DNA from: Kluyveromyces lactis
Lineage: Eukaryota; Ascomycota; Saccharomycetes; Saccharomycetales; Saccharomycetaceae
Length of the DNA stretch: 64,000 nucleotides
Direction of reading: 5' to 3'
Assembly: GCF_000002515.2 (NCBI RefSeq)
Contig: NC_006039.1
Location: 124,001-188,000, forward strand
In this document: positions 9,089-19,119 of the stretch, piece by piece
Numbering within the stretch: position 1 is the first letter of the stretch
Layout: each line of letters opens with the position of its first letter
The notes under the pieces: model-generated
Database searches by the model: none
Told to the model about the DNA's origin: nothing
The model's input: only the letters and a program-made list of their open reading frames with translations
Program-made: the position numbers and the translations under genes

Positions 9089-10927
9089 ATGTTAATAGAG
9101 GCTCTATGGATTGTCCTGTTATTTGGAGTGTCACAATGCAAAGACTTGAAATTTGATATTTCAAGACATGAAGACGGTCGAACCATCAGACTTAATGAGA
9201 ACGATGATTTGATAAAGCCTCCATTGAGATTGAGGAACGGAGAGCAATTGAATCTACAGATAGAGAATCATTTAGACCAACCAACTGCTATACATTTCCA
9301 TGGGCTTTTATTGGAGAATTTCGTTGGTGAAGAGTTAGCTACTGGTAAACAGCCGGCAGTGCTTGGAGATGGTGTTCCAGGTATCAGTCAATATGAGGTT
9401 GGTGTCAACCGATCCTACTGGCAGAATATCACAGTCTCTAAAACTACATGTGGTACTTTTTGGTACCATTCACATTATGCAGTACAGTACGGTGAAGGTT
9501 TAAGAGGTCCCGTCATTGTTGATTGTGACCAATTTGATAACCACGAGCGCGACGTGGCAAAGGAATTTGGGTTAGGTGCACATGTTCAGGAACAGATCAT
9601 TACTTTGAGTGATTGGTATAAATACCCCCATGATTTTATCATGGATGCATTCTTGCAGCCAAACAAGGGCGCTGACCCTCATGTGGATGGATCACTGTTC
9701 AATGGGAAACAAGATGAGAATCAGGTGATACAGGTAGACCCTGACACCGAATATTTGAGGTTACGTATTTTAAACATGGCAAACAGTAACACACAGGTTT
9801 TCCACATAGCTAACCACAAGATGATTGTCATCGAGACTGATGGCATTTTGGTAAAGCCTGTGGAGCTGTCCACATTAACACTGGCGACGGGCCAACGTTA
9901 CACTGTTTTAGTAAAACGAGACGAAAACAACCAAAATGCAAGAATTATCCATGGATGTAACAAAATGATGGGTTACATCACTAAAAGCCATGTATTGCAA
10001 TACTATCCATCTTTTTCCACGGCTGTATCATCATCATCTGTTTCCATCAGCAGATTACCTGATTTTACTTCAATCGAATTGTACAAGAAGTATGAGCCCA
10101 TCGACTGGATGTTGCTACCAGATCCAGAATCAAATGACCAGAAGTTTTCCTTGGATTACGAACAATCGACTTCTGCTGCTACCAAGCAAAAGTATCACAC
10201 ATCAATGTTTTTCGTAAATGGAGACACTATGGGTGAATTCATGAATCCAGCTAGTGCAGTCCCATTATTGATATCGATGGAAAATGCCACAAAGAAACCC
10301 ATAAATGTCGGATTTGGGGGCACCGTGGACATAGCTATCAATAGCATTGACCACATGAGACATCCTTGGCATTTGCATGGCCATCATTTCCAAGTCATTA
10401 GTATAGGAGAGTCAGGTGACGGACCATTACATTGGGACAATCCCTCATCTAGAGCTTACGCAAAGTATAGTGAAGATTTGACATATTGGAAATCCAGCGG
10501 ACGGGTTCCAATGACTCGTGACACCATAAACATTGCTGGTTCCAGTTTTGCGGTCATCAGATTCCAAGCTGATTCCCCGGGTCTTTGGCTACTCCACTGT
10601 CACGTGGACTGGCATATGGTGAAGGGACTTGGAGTTGTAATACAAGAAGGGCTTGAAACTCTACCGCTGGATTCGTTGGTGATAAGAGAACCTACTAACA
10701 TTGTAACACCAAAACCCAAATTGAATCCGGACATCGAGCTTTTACACGAGGAATCCATATCATCAACGCCAACACCACCTCCAACACCACTTCCAACAGT
10801 GCAAGCAGATGCCGACCATGCAATTAACACCCAACCGGAGACTAGTAAACTGAAAGTCATTGGAATTTACTGCGCGGTGGTGGTTTTCCTAGACATAATG
10901 CTCTATAAATACATGCTCTCCAGATGA
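9089..10927 (+). CDS. GMC1: Multicopper oxidase, Gmc1-like (ER/secretory membrane)
   Basis: Three-cupredoxin multicopper oxidase, 612 residues, counterpart of S. cerevisiae YDR506C/GMC1, whose loss affects meiotic progression. A signal peptide (MLIEALWIVLLFGVSQC) opens the protein and a single hydrophobic segment near the C-terminus (IGIYCAVVVFLDIMLYKY) anchors it. The four copper-ligand blocks are all present: AIHFHG, WYHSH, HPWHLHGHH and LLHCHVDWHMVKGLG. The acidic/tyrosine residues that give Fet3 its iron specificity do not appear to be kept: LSDWYK stands where Fet3 has LSEWYH, and CNKMM stands where Fet3 has FDDTM. A substrate other than Fe(II) is therefore likely. GTG at 9086 precedes the ATG in frame; ATG 9089 is taken as the start. 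Same neighbours (GIN4, PSP1) as in S. cerevisiae. Confidence 0.9.
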   Translation: MLIEALWIVLLFGVSQCKDLKFDISRHEDGRTIRLNENDDLIKPPLRLRNGEQLNLQIENHLDQPTAIHFHGLLLENFVGEELATGKQPAVLGDGVPGISQYEVGVNRSYWQNITVSKTTCGTFWYHSHYAVQYGEGLRGPVIVDCDQFDNHERDVAKEFGLGAHVQEQIITLSDWYKYPHDFIMDAFLQPNKGADPHVDGSLFNGKQDENQVIQVDPDTEYLRLRILNMANSNTQVFHIANHKMIVIETDGILVKPVELSTLTLATGQRYTVLVKRDENNQNARIIHGCNKMMGYITKSHVLQYYPSFSTAVSSSSVSISRLPDFTSIELYKKYEPIDWMLLPDPESNDQKFSLDYEQSTSAATKQKYHTSMFFVNGDTMGEFMNPASAVPLLISMENATKKPINVGFGGTVDIAINSIDHMRHPWHLHGHHFQVISIGESGDGPLHWDNPSSRAYAKYSEDLTYWKSSGRVPMTRDTINIAGSSFAVIRFQADSPGLWLLHCHVDWHMVKGLGVVIQEGLETLPLDSLVIREPTNIVTPKPKLNPDIELLHEESISSTPTPPPTPLPTVQADADHAINTQPETSKLKVIGIYCAVVVFLDIMLYKYMLSR

Positions 10928-11680
10928 TATACCTACATACCTACATACAACGTACATTTAATTCAGGCTGAAAGACGCTGCCGTCATTGCAGACCCTTTC
11001 TACGCATAAATGAAACTGAAAAACGAAAAAGAGCAATTCAAGAAAGAATTAATTACCTGCCTTCTCTACTGGCAACATCCCACTTCCCGCAGTATTTCAA
11101 ACTCGACTTCCCTAAGTACACTAATTCCAACCATCAGTGAGACAGAACTATCGCCGCTTCTTTTAGCTCTTGACATTTTTGGTACTGAGAGTTTCCAATT
11201 CTTTCCCCTTTGTGCGGTTTTCCCTTTGGGGTAAACCAGTATACTTAATTTTCGGAAACCAACGAGAGTGCTTTCTTTCCTACTTTGCACTCTTCATTGG
11301 ACATTTAACTGGAATTACCAGGAACTAGTACAAGGTCTCCTTTCAAACTGACATAAGGGCTTTTGTTTGCAAAAGAGAACTCTGAATACATACGCACATA
11401 CGCATACACACACACTCTCAGGGTACGGTATCAGTTTCAACACAGCGTGTATATTTTTCTTCTATTTGAAACCAGAGTGAACATAGTTTTTTTTACCCTT
11501 ACGAGAAGAAATAAGGAATCGTAAGAATCAGCAGAACAGCATTTTTTTTTTTTTTTACTGGGTTTTCATAGTATAATAAGTGCTAATTACATTTTTTTCT
11601 TTCTTCCCCGATCATATTACAGAGGCTATAGAGAAGGGACGAAACAAACGGACGGTAAGAATACAGATAGTAGTCAAGCG
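10928..11680. promoter_or_regulatory. GMC1 3' flank and long ATG-free PSP1 upstream region
   Basis: 753 bases between co-directional genes. A CTACATAC-type short tandem repeat follows the GMC1 stop (about 10932-10955). No sense-strand ATG occurs from 11013 to the PSP1 start at 11681, while CAT (ATG on the other strand) is common. Long T runs lie at about 11540-11560 and ACACAC/CATACG repeats at about 11388-11415. This looks like a long transcribed leader; see findings. Confidence 0.5.
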
Positions 11681-14188
11681 ATGATGAATGAATTGCCGCA
11701 GGTTAGCAGTACTACTTCGTTGTCAGACAATCCTCAGTTGAGGCAGTATTATGATAAGTTTTTGTTTAAGAACAGCAGTGGCAAGTCGCTATCGGACTTG
11801 CCAGCAAAAGCAAGGGAACAGGCTAGGAGTAATCTCAATCCGGAGGAAGGGTTTAGTTCTGGGACTTGGACAGGCACTGGTGCTAGTCTAGATAATTCGG
11901 TTGGGCAAGGTCGTGGTCAAAGTCAAGGGCAAGGACAAGGGCAAGGGCAAGGGCAAGGGCAGGGCCAAAATCAAAGTCAACGCCAAAGTCAAGGTCAAGG
12001 TCATGCTACCGGCACTGGACCTGGTAACGTTGATTTTATTAGTGGTTTCAGGAATCCCATGTACCAAATGGATGCTTCTCCTATCTCGAGTTCAGGATCA
12101 CATAATCGCGCCAGTATGTCATTTTCGGATGCTATGGGTGGTCCTCAGGCAGCTGCGGCTGTTGGTGGGCCAATGGGTGGTTCCATTCCAGAACCAGTTC
12201 CAGGCTCCTCTTCCATGTTCCAGTTTAGTTATAGCGGTCCCGGTTCAATTAATGCACAGAACCAGCCGTTTGGTATGGTTCCACTTAGTGCGTCGGGCCA
12301 TGCACAGGATTATTCAGTAATTACCGGTGGTCCTCAGCAACAACAACATATGATGCCCCCTCATTTGCAAGCGCAAGTACCGTATGGTCCAGGCCCTGGT
12401 GTTCCTGGAAACATGGCATCAGCTTCTATACAACAGGGTCAAGTCCAAGGCGGAGGTTCCAGAGGTGCCCCTCATTCTAGAAATAACTCAGTCGTATCGG
12501 CAAGCTCAGTGTCTCCCTCGAGCTACTATGCGGCTTTGAATCAAACAGTCTCACCAAGTGACCAGCTGTCGCCATTGAACAGTGCTGGAAGTAGCAGTTA
12601 TGGTGCCGGCGCCATGACTCCTTCTAATTTAACCTTTGGCCAGGACTCAAACAATTTCATTGGTGATATCCATTCTAGTGGTAGGAGATCATCTTACGTG
12701 TCTGATGCTTTAATTCATGGACATTCCTTGAACAATCCGAATTCTAACTTTACCATTGGTGGCGGTTCGGGTAATACTGGAGGGAATAGTAATCAACAAA
12801 GGTTCTTTACCCAAAGACAATCCCTCTCAGGTAGTGTCAGCGGTGGAGGAAACGGTTATCAATCTCCAAGAAACTTCCACCAAATGAAGCATAACAGTGT
12901 TAGTAGCGGTAGCAGTGGACCAATCACTACAAACATGGGGTCTGTACCTGGCCACCAACAACCTCCTTTGGCTCTGTTATCTCAAAGTGGGAATACTAAC
13001 CCACAAACAGTTTCTGCTGGTTTGCCTCAGCAAGGTACTTTCCCATTAGACAATGGATTATTGTTACAGGATGGCCAAATCGTTTCTTCCGAAAGTCTAT
13101 CGCAATTATACAAGGAATGTGGAGAGAACTTTTTCGCTAGTAAATCCTGTACTGAATTTGTTGATGCGGTCAAGGCACTAATAGTTGGTACTTCTGAAAA
13201 TAAAACTAGAAGTGAAAAAGTGCAGAAGTTCTTGGGATTCCTAAAGAGCTGCAACTTAAATTATAACCCTCAGTCGGACGCCTTTGTTTCCACTGGTAAG
13301 CACAGAAGATCTTCAACGAGTAGCTACTTACATTATAGACCGTTGGTTTTGGTGGCATTGAAGAACGGTAAACTAGAATTATTGTCTTTGCCTCAGGGTA
13401 CCAATTTAAAGCTCGCTCGTGATGATTTGATTATAATTGACGGCGACCGTGGTAAGGATTTAGCGGTTTGTATTGCACCAGTTGTTCAGTTAGAGCTAGC
13501 TCTATTCATCAACTTTTTGAAGAAGAAGATCCATTTCGACTCGTTGATCACTTCGAGGAACCAGCATTATCCAGCAGATAAATTTATTGACGCCTTGATG
13601 AATAATGCAAATGGATCTCAGGATGATTTGAATCCAAAACTATACGACGTCATTGAATTGACTCAATTAATAATTCCTAGCAAACAGATTTTACGGTTTG
13701 CTACGCCATGGGAATGTTTTACCAACCTTCATAGCAAGTTCCAAGATGAACTAAAGGCTCTCCATATCGCACAGTTGAAATTAAAGACTTTGAATAGCAA
13801 TAATGCAGTTAATGGTAAACCTAGTTTGAACATCAAAATTTTGAACTCTGAATTTCAGTTTGATAGAAAGAAGCTTACTTTCTATTACATTTGTCAAGAA
13901 CGTAATGATTTCCGTGAATTGATCAAAGAGTTGTTCAAGTTTTATAAAACAAGAATATGGCTATGTGCAATTCCAAATAATCTCGAAATTGATAGCAAGT
14001 ACTATGATAACGAAAGGAAAGAGTGGGCCATGTATGAGGATATGATGAAACATTTCCAACAAGAAGAACTAAGCGATAACAACCTTCCTCCTCAAACAGG
14101 TTTCATTGTAGCACCTTCTTTGAAAAACATCCAATTGGACAATTTCCAAATTGGAGTGTACAAAGAACTAGTTAACTCCATGTTCTGA
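11681..14188 (+). CDS. PSP1: Psp1-like protein with low-complexity N-terminal half
   Basis: 835 residues (S. cerevisiae Psp1 841). Family members are Asn/Gln-rich proteins. S. cerevisiae PSP1 was found as a high-copy suppressor of polymerase mutations, and its exact role is unclear. The first about 450 residues are low complexity (Gly, Ser, Gln, Asn, Pro). They include a Gly-Gln tandem array at about residues 75-105 and Ser-rich segments with [15 protein letters not shown]-type phosphosite motifs. The conserved PSP1 C-terminal domain spans about 610-835: [38 protein letters not shown] and [20 protein letters not shown]. It is the single counterpart of the pair PSP1/YLR177W. Start ATG 11681 is the first ATG after a long ATG-free leader. 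Confidence 0.95.
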   Translation: MMNELPQVSSTTSLSDNPQLRQYYDKFLFKNSSGKSLSDLPAKAREQARSNLNPEEGFSSGTWTGTGASLDNSVGQGRGQSQGQGQGQGQGQGQGQNQSQRQSQGQGHATGTGPGNVDFISGFRNPMYQMDASPISSSGSHNRASMSFSDAMGGPQAAAAVGGPMGGSIPEPVPGSSSMFQFSYSGPGSINAQNQPFGMVPLSASGHAQDYSVITGGPQQQQHMMPPHLQAQVPYGPGPGVPGNMASASIQQGQVQGGGSRGAPHSRNNSVVSASSVSPSSYYAALNQTVSPSDQLSPLNSAGSSSYGAGAMTPSNLTFGQDSNNFIGDIHSSGRRSSYVSDALIHGHSLNNPNSNFTIGGGSGNTGGNSNQQRFFTQRQSLSGSVSGGGNGYQSPRNFHQMKHNSVSSGSSGPITTNMGSVPGHQQPPLALLSQSGNTNPQTVSAGLPQQGTFPLDNGLLLQDGQIVSSESLSQLYKECGENFFASKSCTEFVDAVKALIVGTSENKTRSEKVQKFLGFLKSCNLNYNPQSDAFVSTGKHRRSSTSSYLHYRPLVLVALKNGKLELLSLPQGTNLKLARDDLIIIDGDRGKDLAVCIAPVVQLELALFINFLKKKIHFDSLITSRNQHYPADKFIDALMNNANGSQDDLNPKLYDVIELTQLIIPSKQILRFATPWECFTNLHSKFQDELKALHIAQLKLKTLNSNNAVNGKPSLNIKILNSEFQFDRKKLTFYYICQERNDFRELIKELFKFYKTRIWLCAIPNNLEIDSKYYDNERKEWAMYEDMMKHFQQEELSDNNLPPQTGFIVAPSLKNIQLDNFQIGVYKELVNSMF

Positions 14189-14678
14189 TTTTCGAGAAGC
14201 GGACGGACAAAGCTAACTTCTTGAAAGACTACCGTATAAAACTGGCATCAAAAAATATAAAAGAGACAAAAAACATCCAATACTTTATAGAAGGATATGT
14301 GCAAGCCACAGGCTATCAATGAAACTCTTTCACAATGGCTGAGTTGATTTACTCAATGCATTAAATGATTTTTATCTGTTCAAATTTTCTTTCAATTCTT
14401 TCTGCCCTACGCTTCTTGTGCGGATTTGTATTGTCCTATTCTTTTCTCCACTATAATATCCACACTAAAAATTTTAACTTTCTAATTGGTAATTATCAAG
14501 TTCTTTTAATGATGTTTCCAAGCCTACTATTCTTTCAACTAATGACAGTTCTCTTAATTATCGATGATGGTATGATATAGACATAAAGGATGATATAATT
14601 ATGATATACATATATAAAATTTGATATAATATAAACTAAATATGAAATCACATATTCCATTTATAGGTGCTTGATGTT
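14189..14678. other. Convergent PSP1/TFS1 intergenic region
   Basis: 490 AT-rich bases between two convergent stop codons, with ATATAA-type runs near 14590-14640 suitable for 3'-end formation of both transcripts. A 71-codon frame at 14365-14580 has no recognisable features and is not called. Confidence 0.5.
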
Positions 14679-15272
14679 TCATTTATTCTCAGCGTAGAAA
14701 AAGTTTACCGCAACTGGAGTCAAGTTGAACAATTCAGCATAATGCTGGAAACCGGTACCAGGTTTCTTGAACCCCCAATTGGGCCGATCACTGACAGATT
14801 CCGGTTTTTTATCTGGGGATTGCTGAGCAAGAATCCAAACGTAGCGGTGTGGACCGGTGCCCTTTGGTGGAGCTGGTCCGACGTACGGTAATTGCACATC
14901 GCCTGCCTTTAAGTCCAGCGACATTGGAGTATCTGGGTCCAGACTTAGCTTGATGTTAGTCTCTAAATAATGACAGTACTCAGACCATTTGTTATCGGAA
15001 TTAGATGGTGCATCTGGATCAGTCAAACACAAGGAATACAGAGCGTCTGTATCTAGCTGAGCATCGTTTCCACCAGCGACTTTAATTTCCGGTTTCTCCT
15101 GAGTACCGTCGATAGATAAAGTGTTACCCAATGCGACAGGATGCTTAGAAGCGTATTCGATTACCAAACTGGTGGAACCCTTATTAGAGAAATCTGGAAG
15201 TACTTTAGAGATCACTCCATGAGAAGTAAGGGAATCTTTGATAGCTTTGGCAGAATTAATTGAAGCAAACAT
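14679..15272 (-). CDS. TFS1: Phosphatidylethanolamine-binding protein; carboxypeptidase Y inhibitor type
   Basis: PEBP-fold protein of 197 residues. S. cerevisiae Tfs1 (219 residues) inhibits vacuolar carboxypeptidase Y and the Ras GAP Ira2. Anion-pocket motifs are present: LCLTDPDAPS, NKWSEYCHYLE, YVGPAPPKGTGPHRYVW and DRPNWGF. The C-terminus VNFFYAENK matches Tfs1 (NFFYAETK) better than YLR179C, a Tfs1 relative. It is shorter because the loop before the GPAPPK motif and the N-terminus are trimmed. The place between PSP1 and SAM matches YLR178C/YLR179C; only one PEBP gene is present. It diverges from LPP1. Confidence 0.93.
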   Translation of the reverse strand: MFASINSAKAIKDSLTSHGVISKVLPDFSNKGSTSLVIEYASKHPVALGNTLSIDGTQEKPEIKVAGGNDAQLDTDALYSLCLTDPDAPSNSDNKWSEYCHYLETNIKLSLDPDTPMSLDLKAGDVQLPYVGPAPPKGTGPHRYVWILAQQSPDKKPESVSDRPNWGFKKPGTGFQHYAELFNLTPVAVNFFYAENK

Positions 15273-15886
15273 TGTTGAGGAATGTGCAGAGGATATTAAA
15301 AATCGTACTTTCCTTTGAGAACTCTCCTCTACTGATAATTTTAGGTTTCAATGCGTTTACAGTGTTGGGCTGGTCGTTCATCTGGTAGAGGTACCGTATA
15401 TATATATAATATATATAGTGGTGCCTGTGCTTTTTAAGGGTAGCAATACTAAGGACGGAGAGGAGCAAGAGGTGTCCGGGTGACATACTCACTGCTAGCG
15501 AAAAGTGTTCAAAATGGCAAGAGATGAGGTTAACTTGCCAGATGGAAACAAAATGGCAATGCGAAACGAGGTAGAAACGCATTAGAAACACTTGTTATCA
15601 ATGCGGTAGGTGTTGGATTTTCTGCCGTAATTCTTCAATTATGTGCAGCGGTTACACTCTCTCAGAATCTACTGTAGAGAAACCAAAAAAATGTTAGAAG
15701 TTACGGAATTGGTCGGTTCGTCTTCTCACCTCCAAAAAGTTTAAGTTCTAATGCAGAAAGGGATGATACTCTTCTTCTAGCAGAGATAAAAATGTGCTTT
15801 TGGCTAGGAAGGTGGGACACGACAAAAGGGAAGCAGAAGACTGGCATCAAAGGGGCACCCATACGCACTCACGCACACTGGTAGCC
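15273..15886. promoter_or_regulatory. Divergent TFS1/LPP1 promoter
   Basis: 614 bases between divergent starts. TATATATAATATATATA at about 15397-15415 is a candidate TATA region for TFS1. An ATG at 15792-15794 lies upstream of LPP1 in another reading frame. Open frames running through this stretch have no recognisable features. Confidence 0.5.
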
Positions 15887-16798
15887 ATGATCAGTGATAT
15901 GGAAGAGTACTGGCTATATTTCCGCCAATTTGTACCGTTCTACATAGTGGCATTGTGTACTTTAGCACATTTTGTGTACACGGAGTTGACATGGATGCCT
16001 CGAATGGACAAACCTTTCAGACTGGATGACCAAGCAATTTCGAAAGCGTTTGTGGAAAATGAACTTGTCAGCGGTGGTATGTGCATGCTACTTACGGTGT
16101 CTATTCCGATGAGTGTATGTCTTGCATATTGCATGAGTAAAGAAACTGATTGGAAAAGGTCGAATCTTAGTAAAAAATTCGAGAGGCCGATGTCAATCGA
16201 CACTAACACGCACCGTTTCCATTGTGCAATGGTCATGCTGTGGGTATCAATTGGTGTCACAGGGATGTTAACCAACGTATTGAAATTCAAGATCAGTAAC
16301 TTCCGTCCCGATTTTATAGAGAGATGCGTTCCAAAGGAAGGGTTCACCAAGGATTCAGGGACGGCAATGGCGTACGTCAGTGAGGCATGCCTGCAACCAA
16401 ATCTTCGGTTTCTCGTGGAAGGTATGAAATCAACGCCCAGCGGTCACAGCAGTATGATAGCTTGTGGATGTTGGTACGCTTGGAGATGGATATATGATCA
16501 CGTGACACGGCCTGCCATCTCATCAACTTCCACTTCTACCACAACGACAACTGGTAGCAAACTCTCAAGCATATCCTCCCGCATTGATATACGAACAATC
16601 TGGCTCCCCGTACTCATCGCAACCGTGATGGTCTCGCGTCTTGTAGACCATAGACACCACTGGTACGACGTTATAGCCGGATGTCTACTTGGGCTCACAT
16701 GCGTGAATGTCATCTACTACTACTGGTCAACAGTAAACAACACCACATCAACCTCGTCCTTCTTGAATCAGGGTCACGGCGATCTCCTTCCCACGTGA
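15887..16798 (+). CDS. LPP1: Lipid phosphate phosphatase (PAP2 superfamily)
   Basis: Mg2+-independent membrane phosphatase acting on phosphatidate, lysophosphatidate and diacylglycerol pyrophosphate. 303 residues (S. cerevisiae Lpp1 274). ATG 15887 is chosen because it gives MISDMEEYW, matching the S. cerevisiae start MISVMADE; the frame extends upstream only to a GTG. Six hydrophobic segments are seen. The PAP2 signature is complete: KFKISNFRPDF, STPSGHSS and SRLVDHRHHWYDV. A Ser/Thr-rich insert of about 20 residues (SSTSTSTTTTTGS) sits between the second and third signature blocks, in the place of a short loop in S. cerevisiae. The stop codon lies inside a CACGTGA box (16792-16798). Confidence 0.95.
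   Translation: MISDMEEYWLYFRQFVPFYIVALCTLAHFVYTELTWMPRMDKPFRLDDQAISKAFVENELVSGGMCMLLTVSIPMSVCLAYCMSKETDWKRSNLSKKFERPMSIDTNTHRFHCAMVMLWVSIGVTGMLTNVLKFKISNFRPDFIERCVPKEGFTKDSGTAMAYVSEACLQPNLRFLVEGMKSTPSGHSSMIACGCWYAWRWIYDHVTRPAISSTSTSTTTTTGSKLSSISSRIDIRTIWLPVLIATVMVSRLVDHRHHWYDVIAGCLLGLTCVNVIYYYWSTVNNTTSTSSFLNQGHGDLLPT
16792..16798. promoter_or_regulatory. Cbf1-type box CACGTGA overlapping the LPP1 stop codon
   Basis: CACGTGA, with its TGA serving as the LPP1 stop codon, about 720 bases upstream of the SAM synthetase start. A second TCACGTGA occurs inside the LPP1 coding region at 16498-16505. Cbf1 with Met4 activates sulphur genes in S. cerevisiae. Confidence 0.5.
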
Positions 16799-17518
16799 CT
16801 TTCCCTATCATGTGCGATTACGGAACTAAGCAAACAAAAGAAAAGTGCGACTTACCAGGAAAACAAAAAACCATAAACTGTGGCGTCAAAAGATAATCTC
16901 GTTTCACATGGACGGGGAAAGCGGACGATCGTGAACCAGATACCGCCAAACTGGCTATGCGATACATACTTTTTCTCTCCCATTCAGCTTTTCCAGTCTC
17001 GCCCATACTCACATGCGAATCCTTGACCAATGAACTTGAATCTAGTCCAATGGTACGCCCATCCTAATAGATCTATATACTATGTAAAGTATCAAGCTAA
17101 TCGAAGTTCTGTCATCATTACAGCTGCTTTCCACACTGTGAATTTCTCTTGTTCGTTTTCCTTTTTTTTTCCTTTCGACTGTGAAAAAACTCGTAGAAAA
17201 ATCAAGCCAGAGGTATATGCTTCGAGGACGAAAATTTTGTATATAAGTAAAAACAGAATATTCAACGACTTTTTCACAAGTTAGACTGGAGATATAATGT
17301 GCATGTGCATATATATTTATGGTTTACACGTTCAAGTTTGTAATAATTGTGTATATTTTATGCTATAATTATTTATATATATATATTTGTACATTTATAT
17401 TTGTACATCATTCTCCCAAGGATCTTTTTCGTAGATTATCTTGTTTGTTAAGAGGTGTGTTCATTTTGACTTGGAACTGCAAGCGCAAATACTCTAATAT
17501 TCGTTTCTAACATACACA
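16799..17518. promoter_or_regulatory. SAM synthetase promoter region
   Basis: 720 bases between LPP1 and the SAM synthetase gene. Besides the Met31/32-type site it holds a poly-T run (about 17162-17172), a TATATAAG near 17220, and AT-rich repeats with TATATATATATA at about 17375-17388. Short open frames here have no recognisable features. Confidence 0.6.
16875..16884 (+). promoter_or_regulatory. Met31/Met32-type site AAACTGTGGC
   Basis: AAACTGTGGC is a perfect match to the zinc-finger Met31/Met32 element of S. cerevisiae sulphur genes, 77 bases after the CACGTGA box and about 635 bases before the SAM synthetase ATG. Confidence 0.6.
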
Positions 17519-18673
17519 ATGGGTAACAACAACACTTTTTTGTTTACTTCTGAATCTGTTGGTGAAGGTCACCCAGATAAGATCTGTGATCAAGTTTCCG
17601 ATGCTATTTTGGACGCTTGTTTGAGAGAAGATCCATTGTCTAAGGTTGCATGTGAAACTGCAGCCAAGACTGGTATGATCATGGTTTTCGGTGAAATCAC
17701 CACCAGAGCCAACCTGGACTACCAAAAGATTGTCCGTGACACCATCAAGCAAATTGGTTACGATTCCTCCGAAAAGGGTTTCGACTACAAGACCTGTAAC
17801 GTTTTGGTTGCCATTGAACAACAATCTCCAGATATTGCTCAAGGTTTGCATTATGAACAAGCTTTGGAAGAACTAGGTGCTGGTGACCAAGGTATCATGT
17901 TCGGTTATGCTACTGACGAAACCCCAGAACATTTGCCATTGACCATTTTGTTGGCCCACAAGTTGAACATGGCTATGGCTGATGCCAGAAGAGACGGTTC
18001 TTTGCCATGGGTTAGACCTGATACCAAGACTCAAGTTACCGTTGAATACAAGGAAGATAATGGTAGATGGATCCCATTGAGAATCGACACCATCGTTATC
18101 TCTGCTCAACACGCCGAAGAAATCAGCACTGCTGATTTGCGTCAATCTCTAAGAACTAACATCATCGACAAGGTTTGTCCAGCCGAGATGTTGGATGAAA
18201 ACACCAAGTACTACATCCAACCATCTGGTAGATTCGTTATCGGTGGTCCTCAAGGTGATGCCGGTTTGACTGGTAGAAAGATTATCGTCGATGCTTACGG
18301 TGGTGCTTCTGCTGTCGGTGGTGGTGCTTTCTCCGGTAAGGATTACTCCAAGGTCGACCGTTCCGCTGCTTACGCCGCTAGATGGGTTGCTAAGTCTTTG
18401 GTCCACGCTGGTATCTGTAAGAGAGTTCAAGTCCAATTCTCTTACGCTATCGGTATCGCTGAACCTTTATCCTTGCATGTCGACACCTATGGTACCGCTA
18501 CCATCCCAGATGAAGAAGTTATTGAAATCATCAAGAAGAACTTCGACTTGAGACCTGGTGTCCTTGTGAAGGAATTAGATTTGGCTAGACCAATCTACTT
18601 GCCAACCGCTTCCTACGGTCACTTCACTAACCAAGAATACCCATGGGAAAAGCCAAAGGCTTTGAAGTTGTAA
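17519..18673 (+). CDS. SAM2: S-adenosylmethionine synthetase
   Basis: Makes S-adenosylmethionine from methionine and ATP in the cytosol. 384 residues, the length of S. cerevisiae Sam2. Signatures: [20 protein letters not shown] (ATP/methionine site), [18 protein letters not shown], the P-loop-like [19 protein letters not shown] and SYAIGIAEP. Codon use is strongly biased (GGT, GCT, AAG, TTG, GTT/GTC), as expected of a very highly expressed gene and unlike most neighbours. It is the single counterpart of SAM1/SAM2. The promoter carries sulphur-regulon sites. Confidence 0.98.
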   Translation: MGNNNTFLFTSESVGEGHPDKICDQVSDAILDACLREDPLSKVACETAAKTGMIMVFGEITTRANLDYQKIVRDTIKQIGYDSSEKGFDYKTCNVLVAIEQQSPDIAQGLHYEQALEELGAGDQGIMFGYATDETPEHLPLTILLAHKLNMAMADARRDGSLPWVRPDTKTQVTVEYKEDNGRWIPLRIDTIVISAQHAEEISTADLRQSLRTNIIDKVCPAEMLDENTKYYIQPSGRFVIGGPQGDAGLTGRKIIVDAYGGASAVGGGAFSGKDYSKVDRSAAYAARWVAKSLVHAGICKRVQVQFSYAIGIAEPLSLHVDTYGTATIPDEEVIEIIKKNFDLRPGVLVKELDLARPIYLPTASYGHFTNQEYPWEKPKALKL

Positions 18674-19119
18674 GTTTGAAGCTATATTGAACAAAAAACA
18701 AAACATAACGTACTGTTAGATTTCCGTTCTTTCTCCTTCTACTTCTTTCCCTTCTTCCCCTCCTTATTCTTCTTCATTATCTTTATTCTGTCCTCGCACC
18801 ATTTTTAAAATTATTCGAGCATGTGCATCAGTTCCAGCCGTCATCCGCACACTTCTCTTCTAACTGTTCTATCTTTCTAATTTACAAGTATTAGAGACAT
18901 GTGGATCTAACTTTAAAGAGAATTCTACATTTACATGTATAATGGCGTATATATAGACCAATTGATACAAAACAGTGAAAGGAAACTGATCGAAACATTA
19001 AAATTGAGGGCTGCTAATTGAGTTAATAATGATATAGATGCAAATACGATAATTATAGAATCTCTGACATTGTTCATAACTGAGGCAAAAATGCAGAAAT
19101 GATCAGACGCATTGGAATA
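18674..19119. other. Convergent SAM/VTA1 intergenic region
   Basis: 446 bases between convergent stops. A pyrimidine-rich block (CTTCTT-type, about 18725-18790) follows the SAM stop, then AT-rich sequence with TATATATA near 18950. No gene seen. Confidence 0.5.

Noticed and set aside
11250-11258. TTTCCGAAA on the minus strand, the core of a point-centromere CDEIII element
   Set aside because: No flanking AT-rich CDEII block and no CDEI at the right distance; it lies in the PSP1 upstream region and is taken as chance.
15940-16350. 136-codon frame antisense to LPP1 (and similar long antisense frames over TAF2, SAM, MDL1 and PSP1)
   Set aside because: They are reverse-frame shadows of well-supported genes.
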